DNA from: Pediococcus argentinicus
GTDB taxonomy: Bacteria > Bacillota > Bacilli > Lactobacillales > Lactobacillaceae
DNA: 44,907 nt
Assembly: GCF_001437605.1 (NCBI RefSeq)
Contig: NZ_JQCQ01000012.1
Location: 1 to 44,907 of the forward strand
Direction of reading: 5' to 3'
Below, one piece after another: positions 35,572 through 44,264 of this stretch; positions within the stretch are counted from its first letter, which is position 1; each line of letters starts with the position of its first letter. Under the pieces are notes generated by a model that saw only the letters and a list, made by a program, of their open reading frames with translations, made no database searches and was not told the origin of the DNA. The position numbers and the translations under genes are program-made.

Positions 35572-35619
35572 ATATATCAAACTGATGCATATAATATATC
35601 AGTTTGATATATTTGTAAA
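35572..35619 (-). promoter_or_regulatory. PadR operon promoter and 15-bp inverted-repeat operator
   Basis: A perfect 15-bp inverted repeat (35572-35586 with 35598-35612, 11-nt spacer). On the minus strand TTTACA (35614-35619), 17 nt, and TATTAT overlap it. Binding would cover the -10 and start site. Confidence 0.8.
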
Positions 35620-35695
35620 GAAAATTGAAATTAATTTTATATAATGATATTCTAATTTTAATTTAATTATTAAATTGAACCTTTGGGGGGGAGAT

Positions 35696-36085
35696 ATGAT
35701 GGCTCGATATATTTTTAGAATGATATTACAAACGATTTTTGTTGGGTTGCTGGTTTATTTTTTCAATGCTGACAGCAATATGGTATTTCATTTTCAGTGG
35801 GGAGTCTTTACAATATGGCTATTAATTTCTTGGATTTCACAATTTTGGTTGATGAAGTATGATCGAATTTTCCCCAGTTTTTCTTTTCAAGGTAGTGAGG
35901 ATACTTTGAAGAAGGCTGATAATCCAACTGTTGTGACTTCTGGGACCCAATATCGATTGGGACAGGATCAAATTAATTTTGGTGCAGCAATTGTACTTTA
36001 TATATTAAGTGCGCTTTTAGGACCGATTATCTTGTTGGTTCGGATTGGGTTGGATAGTTATTTGAGGAGTAGGGATAGAAAGTAG
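35696..36085 (+). CDS. Hypothetical membrane protein
   Basis: 129 residues with three likely membrane helices (MILQTIFVGLLVYFF; WGVFTIWLLISWISQFWL; AAIVLYILSALLGPIILLV). Family not recognised. ATG 35696 follows a GGGGGGGAG site. No terminator of classic form follows; element copy B lies just downstream. Confidence 0.6.
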   Translation: MMARYIFRMILQTIFVGLLVYFFNADSNMVFHFQWGVFTIWLLISWISQFWLMKYDRIFPSFSFQGSEDTLKKADNPTVVTSGTQYRLGQDQINFGAAIVLYILSALLGPIILLVRIGLDSYLRSRDRK

Positions 36086-36152
36086 GACTTGGTGGGATGC
36101 GGTTGGCATTTTGCTGGGTCCTTTTTAAAAGTATGTTCTAACTGCAGATAAC

Positions 36153-36264
36153 GTGCAAAACCTTCCAGCTTTCTCCGCTTAGCTACGAAAAGAGCCCCAT
36201 GAGTAAATCACTCATGAGGCTCTTTCCTATGCTATGCTCAAAAGCTAAGTGGAAGGTTTTGCAC
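36153..36264. repeat. Dispersed structured palindrome element, copy B
   Basis: Outer arms GTGCAAAACCTTCC (36153-36166) and GGAAGGTTTTGCAC (36251-36264) are perfectly complementary. Second arms AGCTTT/AAAGCT (36167-36172 with 36241-36246). Left box TCCGCTTAGCTACGAAAA, right box CCTATGCTATGCTCA; the apical hairpin GAGCC...GGCTC differs from the other copies. It lies between two convergent gene ends. Confidence 0.75.
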
Positions 36265-36268
36265 TTCC

Positions 36269-37222
36269 TTACTTTGTCACATAAATATACAAATCAGATG
36301 CTGACACACCAATGTTGAATTTAACACCGTTGGATTTGATTGTCTTCATTGTTGTTTGGCCTGATTTGGCATCTTTTTTGAATTTCTTGAATTGTTTCAT
36401 CACTGATTTAGGATCAGCACCGAGTGCTTTAGCTGAAATACCAAAAGCTGTTCCGAAATCTTTTTGTCCAGTTTTGTGTTTCATTGCTGAGTTTGATGCA
36501 ATTACAGTAAGACCCATGAGATCACCATTTTGGTAATTTCCGCGTAGTTGGTAATCGGATTTCTTTACTAAATATGAAACGCCAGTAGCAGGGTGATCAG
36601 GAAGAAGGTCATCTTTTTTGTCCTTCTTGATCTTGTCCATTGAATCTTGAAGTTGTTGACCTTCTTTTTTAAGTTCAGTACCTTTTTGTTTCATGGCTTG
36701 CATTTTCTTCATTTCGGCTGCGCGTTTGTCGGCTGGCATCTTGGCCATTTCCATTTGAAGCTTTTTAGGATCAACTTTGGGTTGCTTTTTCATTTCAGCA
36801 GCTTCTTTTTGGAGACTTTGTGCTTTAGCTTGGTCAGCCTTAGACATATTCATGCCGACGATAGCTTGGTTATACTTATTTTTGAAATCTGAGTATGAAC
36901 TAAGACGTTTTTCAGCCTTAACGGTAACTTGTTTACTTTCTTTTGAGCTACCGTTCTTAGCATTAATAGTAATTTTTTGGTCTTTAGTAGTTGAAGGAAC
37001 TTCGATTACATAAGAACCGTCTGTATTTTTCGTATCTTGTGCTTTTTGATCATCAATTTTGTAAGATACCTTGGCATCTTTATTAACGCGGCCTTTAACT
37101 AGTGCGACCATTCCAGAAGCTTTTTTAACTTTAGCTCCGGCTGTTAAATTGTTTTGACCACAACCTGCTAAAACGAGTGCTAGTAGAGCGCTGGAAATCC
37201 CAGCAATTAATTTTTTATTCAT
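36269..37222 (-). CDS. Hypothetical lipoprotein with Lys-rich coiled coil
   Basis: 317 residues. Lipobox LAGC with Cys21. Then an Ig/CarboxypepD-like fold (GRVNKDAKVSYKI, ending at about residue 105), a Lys/Met/Gln-rich coiled coil (about 110-205) and a C-terminal domain of unknown family. Surface-exposed. AAGGA site before the ATG. Function not recognised. Confidence 0.65.
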   Translation of the reverse strand: MNKKLIAGISSALLALVLAGCGQNNLTAGAKVKKASGMVALVKGRVNKDAKVSYKIDDQKAQDTKNTDGSYVIEVPSTTKDQKITINAKNGSSKESKQVTVKAEKRLSSYSDFKNKYNQAIVGMNMSKADQAKAQSLQKEAAEMKKQPKVDPKKLQMEMAKMPADKRAAEMKKMQAMKQKGTELKKEGQQLQDSMDKIKKDKKDDLLPDHPATGVSYLVKKSDYQLRGNYQNGDLMGLTVIASNSAMKHKTGQKDFGTAFGISAKALGADPKSVMKQFKKFKKDAKSGQTTMKTIKSNGVKFNIGVSASDLYIYVTK

Positions 37223-37316
37223 GATTATTGTCCTTTATTTAAAATGTGACACCTTGTCAGATTCCACTAGTATACACCATTTGCCTAATATATTAAATGT
37301 AATTACTTTTGTGGTA

Positions 37317-37422
37317 AAATTCGAACTTTATTTTATTTTAAAAAAGTATAGTTCGTTATTTACAAATTTATGTAGATTGGTTATACTAGTTCTTGTGAGA
37401 TTTATATGATTATACGAACTAA
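37317..37422 (+). promoter_or_regulatory. Purine permease promoter with three PurR boxes
   Basis: Box 1 is AATTCGAACTTTAT (CGAAC at 37322-37326). Box 2 is inverted (GTTCG at 37351-37355), at a spacing like that of paired PurBoxes in Bacillus. Box 3 has CGAAC at 37415-37419. The promoter is TTTACA (37359-37364), 17 nt, TATACT (37382-37387). No purine riboswitch core was found. Confidence 0.7.
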
Positions 37423-37441
37423 TTAAGGGAGAATTTATTTA

Positions 37442-38752
37442 ATGGCTAATGCAGTTGCGAACTATTTTCATTTTAAAGAATTAAAAACCAATTTTAAAAC
37501 CGAAATGGTGGCTGGTTTAACAACGTTCATTTCAATGGTTTATATTATGTTTGTTAATCCGAATGTTTTAGGAGCATCTGGGATGGACAAGGGTGCGGTA
37601 TTCACGGCTACAGCTTTGGCAAGTGCAATTGGCTGTATGATCATGGGTATCCTAGCTAATTATCCAATTGCTTCAGCACCTGCGCTGGGGATTAATGCGT
37701 TCTTTGCTTATTCAGTTGTTATTGGAATGAAGATTCCATGGCAAACAGCATTGGCAGGGGTGTTTGTTGCTTCATTAATTTTCTTATTAATTACTGTTTT
37801 AAAATTACGTGAGCTAATTATTAATGCGATTCCTTCAGATTTGAAATATGCTATTTCAGCCGGAATTGGACTCTTCGTTGCTTTCCTTGGATTGCATGAA
37901 GGTGGCATTATCGTTGCTAATAAAGACACTATTATCGGGTTAGGTTCATTTAGTGTTGCATCAACATGGATTACAGTTTTTGGTTTAATTTTCACAGCCT
38001 TCTTAATGGTTAAAAAAGTTCCGGGAGCAATCTTTATCGGAATGGTTGGTTCAACAATTGTTGGATTATTTGCAGGTGTGATTCATATGCCTTCAAGTAT
38101 CATCTCTGCCGCACCAAGTTTGAAACCTACTTTCTTAGAAGGTGTTAAGCATGTCGGTGATATCAATACCGTTCAATTATGGGTCGTTGTTCTAACTTTC
38201 TTATTGGTTACTTTCTTTGATACAGCCGGTACTTTAGTGGGACTTGCTACTCAGGCCGGTTTCATGAAAGACAACAAAATGCCTCGGGTTGGTAAGGCTT
38301 TGATGTCAGATTCAACAGCTATGTTAACTGGTTCAATTTTGGGAACATCACCTGTTGGTGCCTTTGTTGAATCATCTGCCGGAATTGCTGTTGGTGGTCG
38401 TTCTGGATTTACAGTTGTAACAACTGGATTCTTATTTATTTTAGGAATGTTCTTCTCACCACTATTAGTTGTTGTTACTTCACAAGTTACTGCACCAGCT
38501 TTGATTATTGTTGGGGTATTGATGGCTCAAGCTACAAAACAAATTAGTTGGGATAAACTGGAAATCGCTATTCCTGCTTTCTTGATTATGATTGGAATGC
38601 CATTGACTTACAGTATTTCTGATGGGATTGCACTTGGATTTATCATGTACCCAATCACAATGATTGCTGCAAAACGTGGTAAAGAAGTTCATCCATTGAT
38701 GTACGGATTGTTCTTCGTCTTCATCGGATTCTTTGCCATTTTAAACCACTAG
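37442..38752 (+). CDS. pbuG: Purine (guanine/hypoxanthine) permease, AzgA/NCS2 family
   Basis: 436 residues with about 12-14 helices. TEMVAGLTTFISMVYIMFVNP is the AzgA-family start; APALGINAFFAYSVV and FFDTAGTLVGLA are the substrate-site motifs; GTSPVGAFVESSAGIAVGGRSG is conserved. It imports purine bases with protons. The PurR boxes upstream agree with this. Symbol by family. Confidence 0.9.
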   Translation: MANAVANYFHFKELKTNFKTEMVAGLTTFISMVYIMFVNPNVLGASGMDKGAVFTATALASAIGCMIMGILANYPIASAPALGINAFFAYSVVIGMKIPWQTALAGVFVASLIFLLITVLKLRELIINAIPSDLKYAISAGIGLFVAFLGLHEGGIIVANKDTIIGLGSFSVASTWITVFGLIFTAFLMVKKVPGAIFIGMVGSTIVGLFAGVIHMPSSIISAAPSLKPTFLEGVKHVGDINTVQLWVVVLTFLLVTFFDTAGTLVGLATQAGFMKDNKMPRVGKALMSDSTAMLTGSILGTSPVGAFVESSAGIAVGGRSGFTVVTTGFLFILGMFFSPLLVVVTSQVTAPALIIVGVLMAQATKQISWDKLEIAIPAFLIMIGMPLTYSISDGIALGFIMYPITMIAAKRGKEVHPLMYGLFFVFIGFFAILNH

Positions 38753-38770
38753 ATTTTAACTTATAATAGA

Positions 38771-38800
38771 AGCTAAGAGAAAGACTCTCTTAGTTTTTTT
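38771..38800 (+). terminator. Terminator of the purine permease gene
   Basis: An 8-bp stem, extendable with a G-T pair (38773-38780 with 38786-38793), followed by seven T. Confidence 0.85.
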
Positions 38801-38826
38801 ATTTTATAATTTAAATAGTCTAAATC

Positions 38827-38934
38827 GGGAAAATAAGACTGATTCTTCCGTCTAGCTACGAAAACCAAACGATTCCAAGTGCGAATCATTCGATTTCCTA
38901 TGCTATGCTCAGAATCAAAACGTCTTATTTTCCA
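38827..38934. repeat. Dispersed structured palindrome element, copy A
   Basis: Arms GGAAAATAAGAC (38828-38839) and GTCTTATTTTCC (38922-38933) are perfectly complementary; second arms GATTCT/AGAATC (38841-38846 with 38911-38916). Left box TCCGTCTAGCTACGAAAA; apical stem GATTC/GAATC with heptaloop CAAGTGC, the same loop as copy C on a different stem; right box CCTATGCTATGCTCA. Ends 22 nt before the RNase HI gene. Confidence 0.75.
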
Positions 38935-38955
38935 CTCTGATTTTAGGAGAGTTAC

Positions 38956-39801
38956 ATGGCAAAAAAGAAGTTTTACGCTGTTCGCAAAGGTAAACAAACT
39001 GGTTTATTTAATACGTGGGATGAGACCAAGGCACAAGTGGATGGCTTTTCCGGTGCCCAATATAAAAGTTTTGGTACCAAAGCTGAGGCTGAAAATTGGT
39101 TAACCGAAACTACTGCAAGTTCAACACCTAAAAGTACGCCAACATCTACTAATGAGAGCTTGGTTCAAACAGTGCTTTACACAGATGGTGGATCACGGAA
39201 TACCGGTAATGTTCGTGGGGGACATGTTCGAGGAACTGATTTGGCTGCTTGGGCGTTCTTACTACAGGGGCATAATCAAAAGATATCAGGTTCTGATGGT
39301 GAAAAGGGTGCAACTAATAACCGAATGGAGATTATGGCGCTGTTAGAAGGCTTAAAAGCGATTCGAGATCATTTTAGTGTGGACGAACCAGTATTAGTTG
39401 TTTCAGATTCTAAGTACGTTTTAGATGCCATCAATCAACATTGGCTCCGAGGCTGGAAACGAAATCAGTGGCGCAAGAAAAATGGTGAGGTAGTTGCCAA
39501 TAAAGAACTGTGGATTGAAGTAGAACAGTTATTAGGACAGTTTAAACATTTGGAGTTAAAATGGACGAAGGGACATGCTAGCAACGAAGGCAATGTCTTT
39601 GTGGATGAGTTGTTAAATGAGACTATGGATAAAATGGCTGCCAATCAAGATAGTCACACTGAAACAGTAAAACAATCTCAACCACAAGTTCATTCAGAAA
39701 CTAAACAACCAGAAAAAAAGACCCCCGCACCAACTGAAACAAGTAAGTCTGTGGAGGATCTCAAAGAAACATTTAAGCAAATGGGATTGTTTGATAATTA
39801 A
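38956..39801 (+). CDS. rnhA: RNase HI with N-terminal viroplasmin domain and C-terminal clamp-like motif
   Basis: 281 residues. Residues 1-50 are an RNA:DNA-hybrid-binding (viroplasmin) domain (KKFYAVRKGKQTGLFNTW). After a Thr/Ser linker, the RNase H domain shows the catalytic acids in YTDGGSR, NNRMEIMALLEG, VVSDSKYV and FVDELLN. A disordered Pro/Lys/Gln tail ends in KQMGLFDN. It cleaves the RNA strand of RNA-DNA hybrids. QMGLF fits the bacterial sliding-clamp-binding consensus QLxLF. TTAGGAG precedes the ATG. Confidence 0.9.
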   Translation: MAKKKFYAVRKGKQTGLFNTWDETKAQVDGFSGAQYKSFGTKAEAENWLTETTASSTPKSTPTSTNESLVQTVLYTDGGSRNTGNVRGGHVRGTDLAAWAFLLQGHNQKISGSDGEKGATNNRMEIMALLEGLKAIRDHFSVDEPVLVVSDSKYVLDAINQHWLRGWKRNQWRKKNGEVVANKELWIEVEQLLGQFKHLELKWTKGHASNEGNVFVDELLNETMDKMAANQDSHTETVKQSQPQVHSETKQPEKKTPAPTETSKSVEDLKETFKQMGLFDN

Positions 39802-40316
39802 TCCCTTTGGATATGGAATGATAAATAATCGGGATTAGGTGAGTCGGCTTCCAATTGGAAACCGGCTTTTTTTAATAGGTGTTGTGAGACTTCGTTATTA
39901 GGAAGCGTTAGTCCTCGAACATCGGTTAGTCCAAGTTCATCAAAAGCAAATGAAATCATGCGAATTAAAACTTCATGCATGATGCCGTGATTCTGTTGGT
40001 CAGGTAGAATTTCAAATCCAACTTCAGCAGAGGTCTTATCATCGTTAAAATTCCAAATACAGAAGGTACCCAAAAATTGATGACTTTCTTTATCAGAAAC
40101 GGACCACATGAGCGATTGATTATTCATGACAAGCCGCATCATATTGTTAACATAGTCAGTCGTTTCTTCTAAGGTGTCATCTAAATCACGCCCACTGGCA
40201 GCAGCTACTTCAGCATTATTTCTTAGCATGTAAACATCGCGTAATTTAGATGTGGTCAACCAGTCTAAAACAAAATGATCAGTGTATATAGGATGATAAA
40301 GTTCAAATTTTTGCAT
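39798..40316 (-). CDS. GNAT acetyltransferase, RimJ/RimL-like
   Basis: 172 residues. Typical RimJ/L features: FLGTFCIWNFNDDKTSAEVGFEILPDQQNHGIMHEVL and LPNNEVSQHLLKKAGF. It may acetylate a protein N-terminus or small amine. Its stop overlaps the stop of rnhA (convergent). The plus-strand terminator for rnhA lies inside its last coding bases. AGAGG is before the ATG. Confidence 0.85.
   Translation of the reverse strand: MQKFELYHPIYTDHFVLDWLTTSKLRDVYMLRNNAEVAAASGRDLDDTLEETTDYVNNMMRLVMNNQSLMWSVSDKESHQFLGTFCIWNFNDDKTSAEVGFEILPDQQNHGIMHEVLIRMISFAFDELGLTDVRGLTLPNNEVSQHLLKKAGFQLEADSPNPDYLSFHIQRD
39842..39873 (+). terminator. Terminator of rnhA embedded in the convergent GNAT coding sequence
   Basis: A ~10-bp stem with one mismatch (39843-39852 with 39857-39866, loop AATT) followed by seven T. 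It lies within the 3' coding end of the minus-strand gene. Confidence 0.75.
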
Positions 40317-40461
40317 AATGACCTCTTTAAATTTAATAATATCTAGTAGTATTTTAGCGTCATTTTAAATATAAATCGAGTTTTCTGTTTTTCGAATAAT
40401 ATTAGTTACTTTTTCTAATGAATCGGTTTATGATGATGGTAAAAAGATGGGAGTGATTGAT

Positions 40462-40842
40462 ATGGAACTAAAATTTGATGAGGCAGCAATTGCAAAATTA
40501 CAACCAATGTTAAGTGACGATAAAAAAATCTTATTAACTTTTGAGGATGGTGTTGGTCCTTATTCACAACATGCCATGATTCATATGCAAGTTCAATTTT
40601 CAATTAACTTAATTGGTAAGGATATGCCAATGGATGAATATAACCAGAAAATTGACTCGAATCTAGGTGACGTTTGGATTAAAGATTACTCTGCTGATGA
40701 CTTGGATGAGCACATGTCACTCAAGTTTGATCAACAGCAAGATACCCTTAGATTAAGCGGAAATGGCGGGATTATTGATACAAATGTTGGCTTGATTGAT
40801 TTTACAGATCCCGACGGTGTTAAGAAAAATCCCGCAAGGTAG
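40462..40842 (+). CDS. Iron-sulfur cluster biosynthesis family (HesB-like) protein
   Basis: 126 residues. The pattern ILLTFEDGVGPYS and the C-terminal LSGNGGIIDTNVGLIDF match the lactobacillar HesB/IscA-like family. The conserved Cys residues of true A-type carriers are absent: I see no Cys at all. So an Fe-S carrier role is doubtful. ATG 40462 is chosen because GGGAG lies 8 nt upstream. Confidence 0.7.
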   Translation: MELKFDEAAIAKLQPMLSDDKKILLTFEDGVGPYSQHAMIHMQVQFSINLIGKDMPMDEYNQKIDSNLGDVWIKDYSADDLDEHMSLKFDQQQDTLRLSGNGGIIDTNVGLIDFTDPDGVKKNPAR

Positions 40843-40912
40843 TAATTGATGATAGCACATTCAAATATTTTCGAGTAGAATGTAGTAAATTACGCGGAAG
40901 TGGGGGATGTGT

Positions 40913-42121
40913 ATGAATACAAATATTGTTCAAAAGAAATTTAGTTGGTCACTCTTTTTGAGTCCTTTTGTCTCAAGATTGGGTGACGAACTTTTTATTT
41001 TTGGATTGAATTGGTTTATTGTGCGGGCAACTGGGCACGCGTCCCTTCTTGGAATTGTACAGGGAATTGGTGGTGTGATTCTGGTTGCTGGCGATTTGAT
41101 TGCGGGTCCACTGGTTGATCGCTATAATCGGAAAAATATCATGCTGATTGCAGATGTGATTAGTTTTCTTGCCTGTATTTTAGCGGCAATGACTATTGAT
41201 GCGAAAGAGCCAATTTTTTACCAGTTAGTGTTATTAACCACGATTATGGATATTGGGTTAGCATTTAATTTTCCAGCAGCTAAGGCGATTGTTCCAGAAG
41301 TGATTGCACCAGGCTCATTAGCAAAATTTAATTCGTTAGCTAATTCAGCTACGATGGTATCTCAAATCCTAGCACCACTTCTTGGTGGTTTCTTACTTAC
41401 TTTGAAATGGATTGATTTTAGAAGTTTCTTAGTTGTAAATGCATTTTCATTTTTACTCTCATTTATTTTTACGGTTGTCTTATCATACCAACCTGAAGAG
41501 AAGGAAAATAAAAATCGGTTACCAATCTTCGAAAGTCTCAAAGAAGGTTTAGGATATATTCAAAAAGTGCCAGATTTATTTCGCTTAATTGTTTTTGATG
41601 GATTCTTTGCAGCTTTTGCGGCTGGATATGGTCTGTTATTGCCATATGAAATTGACCACTACTATAACGGGAACGAAAAGCTCTATAGTTATGTTCTAAC
41701 CTGTTATGCGGTTGGTGGCTTAATTGGGGCTCTGGCGTTGACGTTAGATAAACGTGATCCTAAAATTCATCAGAACTACGTTGATGCGGCAGCATTAGCT
41801 ATTCTGACATTTGCAGCTGGCCTTTGGGTGAACTACTCGTTATTACTAGTTACAGCACTTTTAATTGGTGTCTTTTCATCAATGTACGGAATTCGAATGA
41901 TGACAATTGTTCAACAGATTGTTAGCACGGACTATTTAGGACGGGTCTTTTCAATTTGGTTCTTAGTATTTGATAGTCTGTTCCCAATCAGTGCCTTTGT
42001 ATTTGGATTTGTGGCTGATTTGTTGGATCACGGAACTTTCTTTGCATTGAGTATTTTAGTAACGGTCGGGTTAATTCTCGTCTGGCGTATGGGTAAAAAA
42101 GAACATCGTAATGGAGATTAA
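40913..42121 (+). CDS. MFS transporter (EntS/MFS_3-like)
   Basis: 402 residues, about 11-12 helices. Motif A appears as GPLVDRYNRKNIMLIADV; PAAKAIVPEVIAPGSLAKFNSL is typical of MFS_3 exporters (macrolide or siderophore efflux relatives). The substrate is unknown. ATG 40913 fits the GGGGG site better than the ATG at 40907. The next gene starts 2 nt after its stop. Confidence 0.85.
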   Translation: MNTNIVQKKFSWSLFLSPFVSRLGDELFIFGLNWFIVRATGHASLLGIVQGIGGVILVAGDLIAGPLVDRYNRKNIMLIADVISFLACILAAMTIDAKEPIFYQLVLLTTIMDIGLAFNFPAAKAIVPEVIAPGSLAKFNSLANSATMVSQILAPLLGGFLLTLKWIDFRSFLVVNAFSFLLSFIFTVVLSYQPEEKENKNRLPIFESLKEGLGYIQKVPDLFRLIVFDGFFAAFAAGYGLLLPYEIDHYYNGNEKLYSYVLTCYAVGGLIGALALTLDKRDPKIHQNYVDAAALAILTFAAGLWVNYSLLLVTALLIGVFSSMYGIRMMTIVQQIVSTDYLGRVFSIWFLVFDSLFPISAFVFGFVADLLDHGTFFALSILVTVGLILVWRMGKKEHRNGD

Positions 42122-42123
42122 GC

Positions 42124-42726
42124 ATGCCTACAATTGTTGTAGTATTAGTCATTATTTATTTTATTCGGGAACAATTTAGTTTTGGAACGGTTGGAAGATT
42201 GGAATATATTATTATTCCAATTTTTGCTTTGTATCAGTTCTTAGCCGTTTTCAAAGCGACGCAGATGGATTTTGTGCTGTTAGCAATTATTGCGATTATC
42301 TCGATTTTAATTAGTCGATTTCAAGCAAATGGATCTCGAGTTCGAATTGAAAAAGTTGCGACTTATTGGATTGATAATGATCAAGGTGAACAACCGATTT
42401 ATAAAAAACAGGTTACTTCCCAAGGCGGTCGTCGATATCTTTTAGGATGGGGTGCCATTGTGCTTATCCAGATCATACTTGAACTTTTCTTCGGCCACGA
42501 AGCTTTGAATGGGAGCCAGATTTGGGGAGAAGTCTTCAAGGAAATTATCAGTGACATGTTTGCGTGGGTTCACTTAGGGGATGCTTGTCAAGGAAGCTGG
42601 TACATTTGGGCCTTAACCGGTATTTCCAGTGCTTCATACACTTACTGGATGTCACGTAAATCTCCAGCTTTTCGTTCTGTGATTCTGAAGGAAAGCCATA
42701 CGGTAGATTACGAGGAAGAAAAATAA
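42124..42726 (+). CDS. Hypothetical membrane protein in operon with MFS exporter
   Basis: 200 residues with about five hydrophobic segments: three near the N-terminus, one at YLLGWGAIVLIQIILELFF and one at WYIWALTGISSASYTYWM. Family not recognised. Coupled to the exporter gene by a 2-nt gap. Confidence 0.65.
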   Translation: MPTIVVVLVIIYFIREQFSFGTVGRLEYIIIPIFALYQFLAVFKATQMDFVLLAIIAIISILISRFQANGSRVRIEKVATYWIDNDQGEQPIYKKQVTSQGGRRYLLGWGAIVLIQIILELFFGHEALNGSQIWGEVFKEIISDMFAWVHLGDACQGSWYIWALTGISSASYTYWMSRKSPAFRSVILKESHTVDYEEEK

Positions 42727-42728
42727 TA

Positions 42729-42774
42729 GGAGCTAAACTAGACTTGGAATTTCTAGTTTAACTTCTATTTTTAA
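42729..42774 (+). terminator. Terminator of the MFS operon
   Basis: A ~14-bp stem with one mismatch (core TAAACTAGA 42734-42742 with TCTAGTTTA 42752-42760), then a T-rich tail. Confidence 0.7.
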
Positions 42775-42815
42775 TTTATCTGATATGTTCGGAATATGCA
42801 GTAAGACTCATAAGA

Positions 42816-43421
42816 TTAACGTTTTGAATTAATAGCTAATCCGAGCAAATCGACTGGTGCCATAAATCTTGTTCTGGTAATGATTTGTGCTACTTCTTTA
42901 ACAGAGTCTGGTTCGTCTTCTAGAATCCAAAAAATTACTAAACCAACAATACTATCTAACGCCATTTCCTGTGCATATTTTGCAGGAATGGCGCTTTTTT
43001 TAACCATTAATTCTTTTTGCTTAATGAGCGTTTCACGTAATACGTATTGGAGCATATGCTTTATTTTATTGGTGAAAACTGGATCTCCATTTTCGGATAA
43101 TAAAGCTCTTAATAATCTTCTTTCGCTGTTTAAATAAGTTAGAGCCTCCAAGGATAATTGCTCTATTTCACTTTCTGACCTAGGTAGAAGTGGGGTATAT
43201 TTTTTAAATGTTTCAGTGAGCTTTTCTAGAATATTAGCTTCATATTGATCGATTAAATCAAACTTGTCTTTGAAATGAAGATAAAAGGTACCTCGATTTA
43301 TTTTCGCTGCTGAAGTTATATCACGGACTGTAATTTTAGATAGTCCCTTTGTATTGATCAGATCGATTACTGCAATCTGTATTTGATTTAAGGTTCTTGC
43401 AACCTTGATATTATCTTTCAT
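42816..43421 (-). CDS. TetR-family transcriptional regulator
   Basis: 201 residues. N-terminal helix-turn-helix: VARTLNQIQIAVIDLINTKG, ITVRDITSAAKINRGTFYLHF. The C-terminal part resembles TetR_C_8-like regulators of drug exporters in lactobacilli. GAGGAG precedes the ATG. It faces the ABC exporter genes, and a palindrome in their promoter is the probable operator. Since the target exporter is broken, its role may be lost. Confidence 0.88.
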   Translation of the reverse strand: MKDNIKVARTLNQIQIAVIDLINTKGLSKITVRDITSAAKINRGTFYLHFKDKFDLIDQYEANILEKLTETFKKYTPLLPRSESEIEQLSLEALTYLNSERRLLRALLSENGDPVFTNKIKHMLQYVLRETLIKQKELMVKKSAIPAKYAQEMALDSIVGLVIFWILEDEPDSVKEVAQIITRTRFMAPVDLLGLAINSKR

Positions 43422-43442
43422 ACGCTGGTACTCCTCACTTTT

Positions 43443-43536
43443 AAATCAACACATTCAGTTAGATTGATTATTGATTCGGTTACTGATCCTCTTTATTATG
43501 GCACTAGATTAAGCAAAATCAACACAGTGTTGATTT
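43443..43536 (+). promoter_or_regulatory. ABC exporter promoter and TetR-type operator
   Basis: TTGATT (43471-43476), 17 nt, TATTAT (43494-43499). Downstream is a perfect 10-bp inverted repeat AAATCAACAC-A-GTGTTGATTT (43516-43536). A second half site AAATCAACAC lies at 43443-43452 near the TetR start, so one regulator could control both directions. Confidence 0.8.
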
Positions 43537-43552
43537 GAAAAAGGAGATTAAA

Positions 43553-44250
43553 ATGAATTTTATTGAAGTGAAGGATATGTCAAAAATTTATGGCAGTGGT
43601 GATAACGAAGTTCGGGCCAATGATCAGATCAATTTTAAGATTAAGCAAGGAGAACTAACTGTTATTGTTGGAGCCTCTGGTGCTGGTAAATCAACGCTGT
43701 TGAATATCCTTGGTGGAATGGACACAAACACTCATGGAGATATTTTAGTTAGTGGTAAAAATATCAGTAAATACAATGATCGAGAGCGCACTACATATCG
43801 TCGTACTGGACTTGGTTTTGTTTTTCAATTCTACAATCTAGTTCCAAATTTAACGGCTCTGGAAAATGGTGAATTGGCCTCAGAAATTGTGAAAAATGCT
43901 TTGAATCCAGCGGATACTTTAAAAAAGTTGGATTAGAAAAACGAATCAATAATTTTCCAGCTCAGCTTTCTGGAGGAGAACAACAACGTGTGGCGATTGC
44001 GAGAGCGATGGCTAAGAATCCCCAATTGCTACTATGTGATGAACCGACTGGGGTATTGGACTATAAAACCGGTAAAAATATTTTGCAATTACTTGAGGAC
44101 TTTTCTCATAAGACGCAAAAGAATGTCATCATTGTGACGCATAATGGCATGATTAAACCGATGGCGGATCATGTGATTGAAATTGGTGATGGTCGAGTTA
44201 AATCAGATAATCATAATGATAATCCCGTTCCTGTTTCTGAAATTGAGTAG
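43553..44250 (+). pseudogene. ABC exporter ATPase (MacB/LolD type), frameshifted
   Basis: Two frames (43553-43936; and from about 43930 to 44250) make one ATPase of about 232 residues. Walker A GASGAGKST is in the first; signature LSGGE and Walker [13 protein letters not shown] are in the second. The break is at the A6 tract in TTTAAAAAAGTTGG (~43919-43928): one more A restores DTLKKVGLEKRI. ATG 43553 has AAGGAG upstream; the TTG at 43535 lies inside the operator. Slippage, true decay or a sequencing error are all possible; the IS in the next gene favours decay. Confidence 0.85.
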
Positions 44251-44264
44251 TAGGGGGAACGGCA

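Noticed and set aside
43535-43552. TTG start for the ABC ATPase
   Set aside because: The TTG lies at the edge of the TetR palindrome and upstream of the ribosome binding site; ATG 43553 is correctly spaced.
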